NCBI GenBank assembly: GCA_964228975.1
Contig: CAXRCC010000264.1
Span: forward strand, 1 to 7,405
Direction of reading: 5' to 3'
DNA: 7,405 bases
Source: Paraneptunicella sp964228975
GTDB taxonomy: Bacteria > Pseudomonadota > Gammaproteobacteria > Enterobacterales > Alteromonadaceae
In this document: one piece after another, positions 1 through 5,433 of the stretch
Position numbering within the stretch: the first letter of the stretch is position 1
Layout of the letters: every line of letters begins with the position of its first letter
Made by a program: the position numbers and the translations under genes
The notes under the pieces: generated by a model
Seen by the model: only the letters and a program-made list of their open reading frames with translations
The model's database searches: none
Told to the model about the DNA's origin: nothing

Positions 1-226
1 CATTGGATGTAAGCCCATCTAGATTGGCAATTCCAACATAGTTAACAACGCCTGCGGGCGTGCGATTCAAACTATTTTTATAATCGTTAATGCTGTCCAC
101 GTCCTGCCCAATACTCAGGAAAATCCCATTTTCCGGTACTAACTTTCCTGTGACTGCCATTGCTGACGTCATGGATAAAACACTTGTGATTGTTGATACC
201 GCTACCGCAATTGTTCGTAATTTCAT
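1..226 (-). CDS. Secreted protein, N-terminal part only (left edge truncates it)
   Basis: The reading frame opens at two adjacent ATG codons (227-229 and 224-226) behind GGAGGA at 231-236. The second ATG has the better spacing (5 nt after GGAGG) and is chosen here. The first 24 residues are a textbook Sec signal peptide: MKLR, a hydrophobic Ala/Val/Ile/Ser/Thr stretch, then the signal peptidase I site SAMA|VT. The visible mature part includes GIFLSIGQDVDSINDY followed by TPAGVVNYVGIANLDGL. That pattern reminds me of the start of secreted glycosidase-like (GH26-type) domains in marine bacteria, but this is recollection only and no catalytic residue is in view. The protein should be exported to the periplasm or medium. 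Only 75 codons are visible, so length and function cannot be judged. It has an unusually long structured leader, annotated separately. The signal peptide call is firm; the family is not. Confidence 0.75.
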   Translation of the reverse strand, partial: MKLRTIAVAVSTITSVLSMTSAMAVTGKLVPENGIFLSIGQDVDSINDYKNSLNRTPAGVVNYVGIANLDGLTSN

Positions 227-270
227 CATTTCCTCCACAAACATAATTTGTATTCGTTGAAACAACCGAC

Positions 271-352
271 ACCCTTTAAAATGTTATCGCTAACAAGAAA
301 GGGAAATTCGAATGAACAAGAGCTACTCAAATTAATTGTGTTTTAAAAGGGT
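271..352 (-). repeat. Long-range inverted repeat in the leader
   Basis: ACCCTTTAAAA (271-281) pairs with TTTTAAAAGGGT (341-352), giving eleven base pairs with one bulged A and enclosing about 60 nt. Inside lie a 5-bp hairpin (TGTTA 282-286 with TAACA 291-295, loop TCGC) and the palindrome ATTCGAAT (306-313). It lies some 45-130 nt upstream of the start codon, so refolding could affect access to the ribosome site. AT-rich pairs dominate, so its stability is modest. Confidence 0.4.
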
Positions 353-393
353 TTTGAATGTGCAGGAAGTGAAAGTGTGTTTGTTATAACGGC

Positions 394-435
394 GACTAAG
401 CCACCTCAGATGGGCATAACTGATGCGGCTTAGTC
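394..435 (-). other. Leader hairpin II, long interrupted stem
   Basis: GACTAAGCC (394-402) pairs perfectly with GGCTTAGTC (427-435). On the minus-strand RNA the stem extends by a G-U and a C-G pair. After one A/G mismatch it continues with TCAG/CTGA (420-423 with 406-409) and closes a 10-nt loop reading TTATGCCCAT. On the plus strand the two extra pairs become A/C and C-G, so the fold is better on minus, which agrees with the promoter direction. No poly-U follows. It may be a ligand- or protein-binding element; its role is unknown. Confidence 0.6.
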
Positions 436-438
436 TAA

Positions 439-463
439 CGACGAGGACGCAACTACCTCGTCG
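439..463 (-). other. Leader hairpin I, at the predicted transcript 5' end
   Basis: CGACGAGG (439-446) and CCTCGTCG (456-463) form a perfect 8-bp, GC-rich stem with a 9-nt loop. Read on the minus strand it begins at the position expected for +1 of the TATAAT promoter at 470-475. A 5'-terminal hairpin commonly protects transcripts from RppH/RNase E decay. There is no U-run after it, so it is not a terminator. Confidence 0.6.
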
Positions 464-469
464 GCGCGC

Positions 470-498
470 ATTATAAAGGATAATTTTGTTTTAATCTT
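470..498 (-). promoter_or_regulatory. Promoter of the secreted-protein gene
   Basis: On the minus strand a perfect TATAAT (470-475) is followed directly by a GCGCGCC discriminator. That combination is typical of growth-rate or ppGpp-controlled promoters such as those of rRNA and tRNA genes. No good -35 hexamer sits 16-18 bp upstream (candidates around 492-499 read AAGATT or AGATTA), so an activator or upstream element may be needed. Predicted +1 is near 463. Confidence 0.5.
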
Positions 499-704
499 GT
501 TACAAAGTTGGGATATATTAAAATTTTCGTAAATAAGTAGATCCAAATGGAATAAGATACGAACAAACCGATCAGGGTTTGATCATATTGAATGAAAATA
601 TTCAGCCTCTACGAAAATTAGGCTGCTCAGCAAAAATGAAAATGATGTTGAGTTAAGAGGAGTTATCCGAGGTTTTATTTCATTTTCTCGTTTTCCCTTT
701 TAAC
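476..704. other. AT-rich intergenic stretch without a recognisable gene
   Basis: I find no convincing reading frame on either strand. Small inverted repeats are present: GATCA/TGATC (570-574 with 580-584) and CAGCCT/AGGCTG (603-608 with 620-625). Neither is followed by a T-run. Upstream promoter elements of the minus-strand gene could lie at its left end. Confidence 0.5.
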
Positions 705-788
705 GCAGCGCTATTTGGCTAGCTTCGCGAATAAAATTTATTGCAGCGCTATTTGGCTAGCTTCGCGAATAAAATTTGTTGCAGCGCT
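705..788. repeat. 38-bp tandem duplication plus an 8-bp third start
   Basis: Unit 1 is 705-742 and unit 2 is 743-780. They differ at one base (A740 against G778). A third copy begins with GCAGCGCT at 781-788 and then diverges. Each unit strings together four perfect palindromes: AGCGCT, GCTAGC, TTCGCGAA and AAATTT (707-712, 718-723, 724-731 and 734-739 in unit 1). The period is not a multiple of three, so the repeat does not encode a repeated peptide. Near-identity points to a recent duplication. It could be protein-binding sites or a slippage product. Confidence 0.9.
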
Positions 789-810
789 GATGTTGCTCGT
801 ACGACAAATT

Positions 811-832
811 ATGCTTGCGACTCATCAAGCAT
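811..832 (-). terminator. Hairpin just after the minus-strand gene remnant
   Basis: ATGCTTG (811-817) and CAAGCAT (826-832) form a perfect 7-bp stem with an 8-nt loop. It lies 3 bp beyond the TAA stop of the remnant (836-838) and is followed on the minus strand by AATTTGT, only a poor U-run. It may be the original terminator of the decayed gene. It is weak as an intrinsic terminator today. Confidence 0.35.
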
Positions 833-835
833 GGG

Positions 836-955
836 TTAGCCAAGTTGTTTAATCAGCGTTGTCATGGCGTCTTTACCGCTGGCTAATTCAACGACTCTTG
901 AGGCAAATTCAGCGGCATCATCATTGTTTGCATAATCTCTTACTCCCGTGCTCAA
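836..955 (-). pseudogene. Coding-like C-terminal remnant
   Basis: A minus-strand frame ending in TAA at 836-838 reads like real protein: VRDYANNDDAAEFASRVVEL, then ASGKDAMTTLIKQLG. It is an acidic-to-amphipathic helical tail with no low-complexity look. The frame stays open upstream into the acnB terminator (stop near 1030), but the part beyond about 955 looks non-coding and has no start with a Shine-Dalgarno. The only in-frame candidate is TTG at 953-955. I therefore read it as the 3' end of a decayed gene, or less likely a 39-residue small protein. I do not recognise the family. The hairpin at 811-832 right after the stop supports past gene status. Confidence 0.4.
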
Positions 956-992
956 GAAGCAACGTTTGTGGAGGCAACTACGACAGAAAAGC

Positions 993-1026
993 AAAAAACC
1001 GGATGCCTTTCGACATCCGGTTTTTT
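993..1026 (-). terminator. Rho-independent terminator of acnB (bidirectional)
   Basis: CCGGATG (999-1005) pairs with CATCCGG (1014-1020) around an 8-nt loop, flanked by AAAAAA (993-998) and TTTTTT (1021-1026). On the minus strand it gives a GC-rich stem followed by a U-run, 66 bp past the acnB stop codon. By symmetry it would also terminate plus-strand transcription. Confidence 0.92.
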
Positions 1027-1092
1027 ATTCTTTGCTAAAGAAGCGAGCGAAACTGTCTTCGCAACTTCTCTTTGCTTATTCAGCTAGCAATA

Positions 1093-3705
1093 TTAGCCCA
1101 CATTAAGTGTTGGGATAATGTTCGCTTTAGCTTCTTCCTCAGCCTTTTGGAAGTCAGGCATTTGGTCGAAGTTCAAGTATTTGAATACTTCACCGCTCAT
1201 CGAGTCGATTTGCGCTGCATATTCCATGTATTCCGCTGCTGTTGGCAGTTTACCTAGAATCGCACCTACAGAAGCAAGTTCTGCTGATGTTAGGTAAACG
1301 TTAGCGCCATCACCCAAACGGTTAGGGAAGTTACGCGTAGAAGTAGAAAGTACAGTTGAATTAGGTGCTACTCGTGCTTGGTTACCCATACACAATGAAC
1401 ATCCTGGCATTTCTGTACGTACACCCGCACGGCCATAAATGTTGTAGTAACCTTCTTCCATCAACTGTGCTTTGTCCATCTTAGTTGGAGGAGACATCCA
1501 CATACGTGTGCTTAGCGCGCTGTTGTTTGCATCAAGTAATTTACCTGCTGCACGGAAGTGACCAATGTTAGTCATACAAGAGCCGATGAAGACTTCATCA
1601 ACTTTGTCGCCTGCTACGTCTGACAATGTTTTCGCGTCATCAGGGTCGTTCGGGCAGCAAACGATTGGCTCTTTAATGTCAGCCAAATCGATTTCGATCA
1701 CTTCTGCGTATTCCGCATCTGCGTCAGCTTGCATCAACTCAGGATTCGCTAACCAAGCTTCCATGCTTTGTGCACGGCGCTCTAGTGTACGAGGGTCACC
1801 ATAGCCTTCGTTGATCATCCAACGAAGCATAGTGATGTTCGACTTCAAGTACTCAGCGATAGATTCTTCAGAAAGCTTGATTGTACAACCTGCTGCTGAA
1901 CGCTCTGCTGATGCATCAGACAATTCGAACGCTTGCTCTACCGTTAGGTCATCAAGGCCTTCAATCTCAAGAATACGACCAGAGAATGCATTCTTCTTAC
2001 CTTTCTTCTCAACAGTCAACAAGCCTTGCTTGATGCCGTAAAGCGGAATAGCGTGTACTAGATCACGTAATGTGATACCCGGCTGCATTTCACCTTTGAA
2101 ACGAACCAAGATTGACTCAGGCATATCAAGAGGCATCACACCCGTTGCCGCTGCGAAAGCTACCAAACCAGAACCCGCAGGGAAAGAAATACCAAGAGGG
2201 AAACGCGTATGCGAGTCACCACCTGTACCCACTGTGTCTGGCAACAACATACGGTTCAACCAGCTGTGGATGATACCGTCACCCGGACGAAGTGAAACAC
2301 CGCCACGGTTCATGATGAAATCAGGTAGTGTGTGCTGAGTATCGATATCAACAGGCTTAGGATAAGCGGCTGTGTGACAGAAAGACTGCATCGTTAAATC
2401 AGCAGAGAAACCAAGACAAGCGAGGTCTTTTAACTCGTCACGCGTCATAGGACCCGTCGTATCCTGAGAACCCACGGTTGTCATTTTCGGCTCACAGTAA
2501 GTACCCGGACGAATACCTTCTACGCCACACGCTTTACCCACCATCTTCTGCGCCAAAGAGAAACCTTTGCCAGAATCTTCAGGTTGAACAGGCTTACGGA
2601 ATAAGTCTGTTGCTTCAAGGCCAAGCGCTGTGCGTGCTTTGTCTGTTAAACCGCGACCAATGATTAGGTTAATACGACCACCAGCACGCACTTCATCAAG
2701 AATCACGTCTGATTTATAGGCGTATTCTGCTAATACGTCGCCTGTTTCAGCGTTCGTGATTTTACCTTCTAGTGGGAAGATATCGATCACGTCGCCCATG
2801 TTCATTTTTTCTACATCAGCTTCAAATACCAATGCGCCTGCATCTTCCATTGTGTTGAAGAAGATAGGTGCAACTTTGCCACCAATACAGATACCGCCGC
2901 CGCGCTTATTCGGCACACCCGGTAAATCATCACCAAAGAACCAAAGCACAGAGTTAGTCGCAGACTTACGAGAAGAACCCGTGCCCACTACGTCACCTAC
3001 GAATGCAACAGGGTGACCTTTTGCTTTCACTTCTTCGATTTGGCTTAAGCAGCCCACTTCGCCATGGACTTCTGGCGTTAAACCGTCACGCGTCATTTTG
3101 TACATTGCACGTGCGTGTAGTGGGATATCAGGACGAGACCATGCATCCGGTGCAGGAGAAAGGTCGTCAGTGTTTGTTTCGCCTGTTACTTTGAACACAG
3201 AAACAGTGATTTTTTCAGGAAGGTCAGCGCGAGATGTGAACCACTCACCTGCCGCCCAAGATTCGATGATTTCTTTCGCGTAGCTATTGCCCGCTTTCAT
3301 TTTGTCTTCAACATCGTGGAACGCATCGAACATCAATAATGTGTGCTTCAATTCTTCAGCAGCAAGTTCTGCTAAATCTGCGTCATCCAACAACTCGACA
3401 AGTGTTGCGATGTTGTAACCGCCGTGCATGTTACCTAACAATTGCACAGCCGCTTCTTTATTTACGATAGGAGACGTCACTTCGCCTTTAGTGACTGCGG
3501 TTAAGAATCCCGCTTTAACATAGGCAGCTTCGTCTACGCCTGGAGGTACGCGCTCAGACAACAACTCTAGCAAGAATTCCTCTTCACCTGCTGGAGGGTT
3601 TTTTAATAGTTCGACTAAATCTGCAACTTGATCCGCACTTAGGGGTTTTGCTGGAATCCCTAGTGCAGCACGCTCTTCTACGTGCGCACGATACGCTTCT
3701 AACAC
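1093..3705 (-). CDS. acnB: Aconitate hydratase B (bifunctional aconitase / 2-methylisocitrate dehydratase)
   Basis: This cytoplasmic [4Fe-4S] enzyme converts citrate to isocitrate via cis-aconitate in the TCA cycle. AcnB proteins can also hydrate 2-methyl-cis-aconitate. The 870-residue product aligns by eye along its full length with E. coli AcnB (865 residues). The order is an N-terminal HEAT-like domain (about 1-160), the swivel domain (about 165-390, with VTGETNTDDLSPAPDAW from 173 and GTGSSRKSATNS at 241-252), then the catalytic core. The cluster ligands are Cys710 (GSCMTN), Cys769 and Cys772 (PGCSLCMGNQ), the same numbers as in E. coli. The start is GTG at 3703-3705: the protein then begins MLEAYRAHVEER like known AcnB, with GAGG 9 nt upstream. 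It appears to be transcribed alone, from its own promoter to its own terminator. In other bacteria the apo form binds mRNA when iron is low; nothing here argues for or against that. Confidence 0.98.
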   Translation of the reverse strand: MLEAYRAHVEERAALGIPAKPLSADQVADLVELLKNPPAGEEEFLLELLSERVPPGVDEAAYVKAGFLTAVTKGEVTSPIVNKEAAVQLLGNMHGGYNIATLVELLDDADLAELAAEELKHTLLMFDAFHDVEDKMKAGNSYAKEIIESWAAGEWFTSRADLPEKITVSVFKVTGETNTDDLSPAPDAWSRPDIPLHARAMYKMTRDGLTPEVHGEVGCLSQIEEVKAKGHPVAFVGDVVGTGSSRKSATNSVLWFFGDDLPGVPNKRGGGICIGGKVAPIFFNTMEDAGALVFEADVEKMNMGDVIDIFPLEGKITNAETGDVLAEYAYKSDVILDEVRAGGRINLIIGRGLTDKARTALGLEATDLFRKPVQPEDSGKGFSLAQKMVGKACGVEGIRPGTYCEPKMTTVGSQDTTGPMTRDELKDLACLGFSADLTMQSFCHTAAYPKPVDIDTQHTLPDFIMNRGGVSLRPGDGIIHSWLNRMLLPDTVGTGGDSHTRFPLGISFPAGSGLVAFAAATGVMPLDMPESILVRFKGEMQPGITLRDLVHAIPLYGIKQGLLTVEKKGKKNAFSGRILEIEGLDDLTVEQAFELSDASAERSAAGCTIKLSEESIAEYLKSNITMLRWMINEGYGDPRTLERRAQSMEAWLANPELMQADADAEYAEVIEIDLADIKEPIVCCPNDPDDAKTLSDVAGDKVDEVFIGSCMTNIGHFRAAGKLLDANNSALSTRMWMSPPTKMDKAQLMEEGYYNIYGRAGVRTEMPGCSLCMGNQARVAPNSTVLSTSTRNFPNRLGDGANVYLTSAELASVGAILGKLPTAAEYMEYAAQIDSMSGEVFKYLNFDQMPDFQKAEEEAKANIIPTLNVG

Positions 3706-3775
3706 GGCAATGTTCCTCTTTTTTTAACTAAGGCACAACAAAATGTGTTTCATAGTTTAGATTTTAAGGGGGCGC

Positions 3776-3781
3776 AGTATA
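3776..3781 (-). promoter_or_regulatory. Likely acnB -10 box with GC-rich discriminator
   Basis: On the minus strand TATACT (3776-3781) is followed by GCGCCCCC, with +1 expected near 3769 and a leader of about 64 nt to the GTG. No convincing -35 lies at the right distance; the region upstream is AT-rich. The GC-rich discriminator resembles that of the promoter at 470-475. Confidence 0.45.
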
Positions 3782-3800
3782 AAGAAATACGCCACAAATT

Positions 3801-3809
3801 TAAATTAAC
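3801..3809 (-). promoter_or_regulatory. Possible ArcA-like site upstream of acnB
   Basis: The minus strand reads GTTAATTTA, close to the ArcA core GTTAATTA, about 20 bp upstream of the proposed -10. ArcA represses TCA-cycle genes, including acnB, in E. coli, so the site is plausible. In AT-rich DNA such a short match can arise by chance. Confidence 0.2.
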
Positions 3810-3900
3810 TCGGGCTTTTATTTACTTATAACCATTATTGATTTTGATTATATGAACAGGTTTAGCTATTACCATGAGTGATATTTCAACCTGATCGGAC

Positions 3901-3944
3901 CCCTTTCTCACATTACACAGCGAAATACGCTAGAATGAGAAGGG
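3901..3944 (+). promoter_or_regulatory. Candidate ybaN promoter inside an inverted repeat
   Basis: TAGAAT (3931-3936) is a fair -10 box, with +1 near 3943 and a leader of about 55 nt. No good -35 is seen. The box is enclosed by an inverted repeat: CCCTTTCTCA (3901-3910) against TGAGAAGGG (3936-3944), nine pairs with one bulge. The right arm overlaps the last base of the -10. This could be an operator or a chance fold. Confidence 0.3.
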
Positions 3945-3997
3945 AAACTCGGCAGTTAATCACATCACATATCAAACAGAAGACAGTATAGAACACT

Positions 3998-4354
3998 ATG
4001 TATTTACTCACAGCAGCAGGTTTTTTATCACTGACATTAGGGGTGATTGGTATCTTTCTTCCGGTGTTGCCTACCACTCCATTTGTGCTGCTTGCTGCGG
4101 GCTGCTTTGCACGATCTTCGCCGAAATTACATCACTGGCTCCGAAATACATCACTTTTTGGTAACATTTTGGTGAATTGGGAACAAAACAAATGCATTCC
4201 GATCAAATCAAAAGTGTTAGCGGTGAGCATGATTGTTTTATTCGGTGGTAGCTCTGTTTTTTTCGCCGTACCTGCGGGCATTGCACAAATTGGTGCTGGC
4301 ACGTTGGTTTTGATCGGGCTCATTGTGGTATTACGGTTGAAAACCTGTCGCTAA
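3998..4354 (+). CDS. ybaN: YbaN/DUF454-family inner membrane protein
   Basis: This small membrane protein of 118 residues belongs to the DUF454 family (E. coli YbaN, 125 residues); its biochemical role is unknown. The family signature is clear: LPVLPTTPF at 21-29, CFARSSP at 36-42 and HHWLRN at 45-50. Hydrophobic stretches fall at about 3-36, 72-92 and 96-113, with a basic C-terminus (RLKTCR), so two to four membrane passes are plausible. A stop codon lies in frame at 3989-3991, making ATG 3998 the first possible start. The Shine-Dalgarno is poor (AGAAGA about 14 nt upstream), suggesting weak translation. It is divergent from acnB, with 292 bp between the start codons. No intrinsic terminator follows; a C-rich tract does. 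Confidence 0.88.
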   Translation: MYLLTAAGFLSLTLGVIGIFLPVLPTTPFVLLAAGCFARSSPKLHHWLRNTSLFGNILVNWEQNKCIPIKSKVLAVSMIVLFGGSSVFFAVPAGIAQIGAGTLVLIGLIVVLRLKTCR

Positions 4355-4362
4355 AAAAAATA

Positions 4363-4406
4363 TTTTCACACTCACTTTCACTCTCTTCCTCCCTGTCTTG
4401 TCTTTT
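4363..4406 (+). other. C-rich, G-poor pyrimidine tract after ybaN
   Basis: In 44 bases there are 16 C and only 2 G, and 38 are pyrimidines. It starts 8 bp past the ybaN stop. As RNA it would be unstructured and C-over-G biased, as expected of a Rho utilisation site. That would explain the lack of an intrinsic terminator. A short hairpin, GGGAT/ATCCC (4466-4479), follows further downstream. The Rho role is inferred. Confidence 0.3.
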
Positions 4407-4539
4407 AAACTTGTTAATAAGTTGTAATGAATACGTATGCGTTCCGTTGTCTCTGGCTTTGTATTGGGATAAAAATCCCTTCTGAATTCTTTTACTCCGA
4501 CACTCAATCTCAATTGGCAAAAAAAGGTAACCGCAAAAC

Positions 4540-5298
4540 GTGCAACAACCGTCACTTCAACAAAACAGAGCAGCACAAATTATCAGCCGATTTGAACAAC
4601 AGAATCACGCTGTTGCCTTGCTCACGCCAACCTCATCTTGCCCCTCTTTGCCTGGTCTGGATTTGCTCTCTTTTCATGGTGTTTTAGCGAATTACGATGC
4701 GCCCCTGTTAGATCAGCAACTCAATTGGTTAAGTGAAGTACAACACGTTGCTTATCAGTATCAGCGCAGTAAAAATGGCAAACGCATGGTATTTTCGGAC
4801 GGCGTATTTTGTGACTTTTACCTTTACTCTCCCGATCAGCTTAGCCAAGCGAACGCAGATAACTGGCAACTTGAATGGTGCGCCTCTTCAGACGCAATAC
4901 CCGCCTACCCAGTGAGTGCTTCAGAGACTTTTGAAAACCGAACAGAATGGTTACTGGGTGAATTACTTACCAATTTAACACTTGGTCTTCGCCATTTTAC
5001 CCAAAATGAAAAGCTTGCCGCCTTCCAATGCGTTCAGCAAAACGCCTTAAACCACCTTTGTACACTTATGCTTCGATGCCAACAACAAAGCGCCCAAGCA
5101 ATGCGCAATACAACATGGGAAGCACTAGCAAATGAACAAGGTTGCAACATGGCTGAGTTTGCGTCGGGATACGAACACAGCCCAAATGCCGCTCAAGCCA
5201 TACTTAAGCATTTAGAATCAATGCACTGCATTAATCATTTTGTGAAAGATCAAATCCTCAATTTAATTGCTTCTTGTTTAAAGCCCGTAGAGCAGTAG
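4540..5298 (+). CDS. Nucleotidyltransferase-like protein, probably catalytically degenerate
   Basis: The product has 252 residues, is soluble and has no signal peptide. Two stretches recall the lincosamide/aminoglycoside nucleotidyltransferase type of fold. SDGVFCDFYLYSPDQL (86-101) holds Asp92 where that family often has its third metal-binding Asp (DG..VDF). EWLLGELLTNLTLGLRHF (136-153), followed by NEKLAAFQ, resembles the conserved C-terminal helical region. The expected N-terminal GS...(S)D-D motif is not seen; the corresponding stretch reads LTPTSSCPSLPGLDLLSFHG (28-47), with at best one Asp kept. If the fold assignment is right, this is a pseudoenzyme or a divergent branch. The start is GTG at 4540, since an in-frame TAA sits at 4528-4530 and no ATG occurs before residue 83. 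AAAAAAGG ends 12 nt upstream, a loose spacing. The gene is flanked by gaps of 185 and 135 bp. Treat the family as tentative. Confidence 0.7.
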   Translation: MQQPSLQQNRAAQIISRFEQQNHAVALLTPTSSCPSLPGLDLLSFHGVLANYDAPLLDQQLNWLSEVQHVAYQYQRSKNGKRMVFSDGVFCDFYLYSPDQLSQANADNWQLEWCASSDAIPAYPVSASETFENRTEWLLGELLTNLTLGLRHFTQNEKLAAFQCVQQNALNHLCTLMLRCQQQSAQAMRNTTWEALANEQGCNMAEFASGYEHSPNAAQAILKHLESMHCINHFVKDQILNLIASCLKPVEQ

Positions 5299-5383
5299 TT
5301 TAAAAGCCAAGCGCTGCGCGACATCGAAAACAACAAGCATCAGCTATGAGGATAAAGTCTATGCAGGGCAACCCCGTAATGGC

Positions 5384-5389
5384 TATACT
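5384..5389 (+). promoter_or_regulatory. Possible -10 box for the alpha/beta hydrolase gene
   Basis: TATACT lies 44 bp before the ATG, with +1 expected near 5396. The -35 region (about 5360-5367) is poor. No terminator separates this gene from the upstream one, so read-through is also possible. Confidence 0.25.
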
Positions 5390-5433
5390 TATTAAAAGGT
5401 AAAAAAATAACCAGTTTTGGAGCACCGGCTCTT

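Larger units (their letters stand above)
227..463 (-). promoter_or_regulatory. Long structured 5' leader of the secreted-protein gene
   Basis: About 235 nt separate the predicted transcription start (near 463) from the start codon, and no reading frame of note fills them. Read on the minus strand, the leader opens with two perfect hairpins (439-463 and 394-435). Later come a long-range inverted repeat (271-281 with 341-352) and a small hairpin (TGTTA/TAACA, 282-295). The ribosome binding site follows at 231-236. Such an arrangement suits a cis-acting regulatory RNA or a leader with a stabilising 5' end. It does not match riboswitch consensus sequences I know; c-di-GMP-I was considered because it often controls secreted proteins, but its core motifs are absent. 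The structures are visible in the sequence; the regulatory role is inferred. Confidence 0.45.

Noticed and set aside
87..272. 61-residue minus-strand ORF overlapping the secreted-protein start
   Set aside because: It is out of frame with the signal peptide reading, which has a strong Shine-Dalgarno and a clean cleavage site; its own composition (Asn, Gly, His, Cys) is not protein-like.
394..463. tRNA or c-di-GMP-I riboswitch in the leader
   Set aside because: There is no cloverleaf, no TTC arm and no CCA end; the GEMM core motifs and GNRA tetraloop are absent.
1072..3283. Several plus-strand ORFs of 61-88 residues inside acnB
   Set aside because: All lie antisense to a full-length conserved acnB, lack ribosome sites of note, and encode nothing recognisable.
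3837..3850. FNR-like TTGAT....ATTAT upstream of acnB/ybaN
   Set aside because: Only one half-site matches; the second half is poor in AT-rich DNA.
4132..4576. Minus-strand ORFs of 63-81 residues at and after ybaN
   Set aside because: They are antisense shadows of ybaN and of the pyrimidine tract, with no family resemblance.
4427..4687. 86-residue plus-strand ORF running into the nucleotidyltransferase-like gene
   Set aside because: It overlaps the better frame, has Cys/Trp-rich unstructured composition, and its 3' part is a shifted reading of the 252-residue protein.
5361..5402. 13-residue upstream ORF before the hydrolase gene (AGGA spaced 8 nt from ATG)
   Set aside because: It contains the proposed -10 box for the hydrolase, so it may not be in that transcript; too short to support without data.
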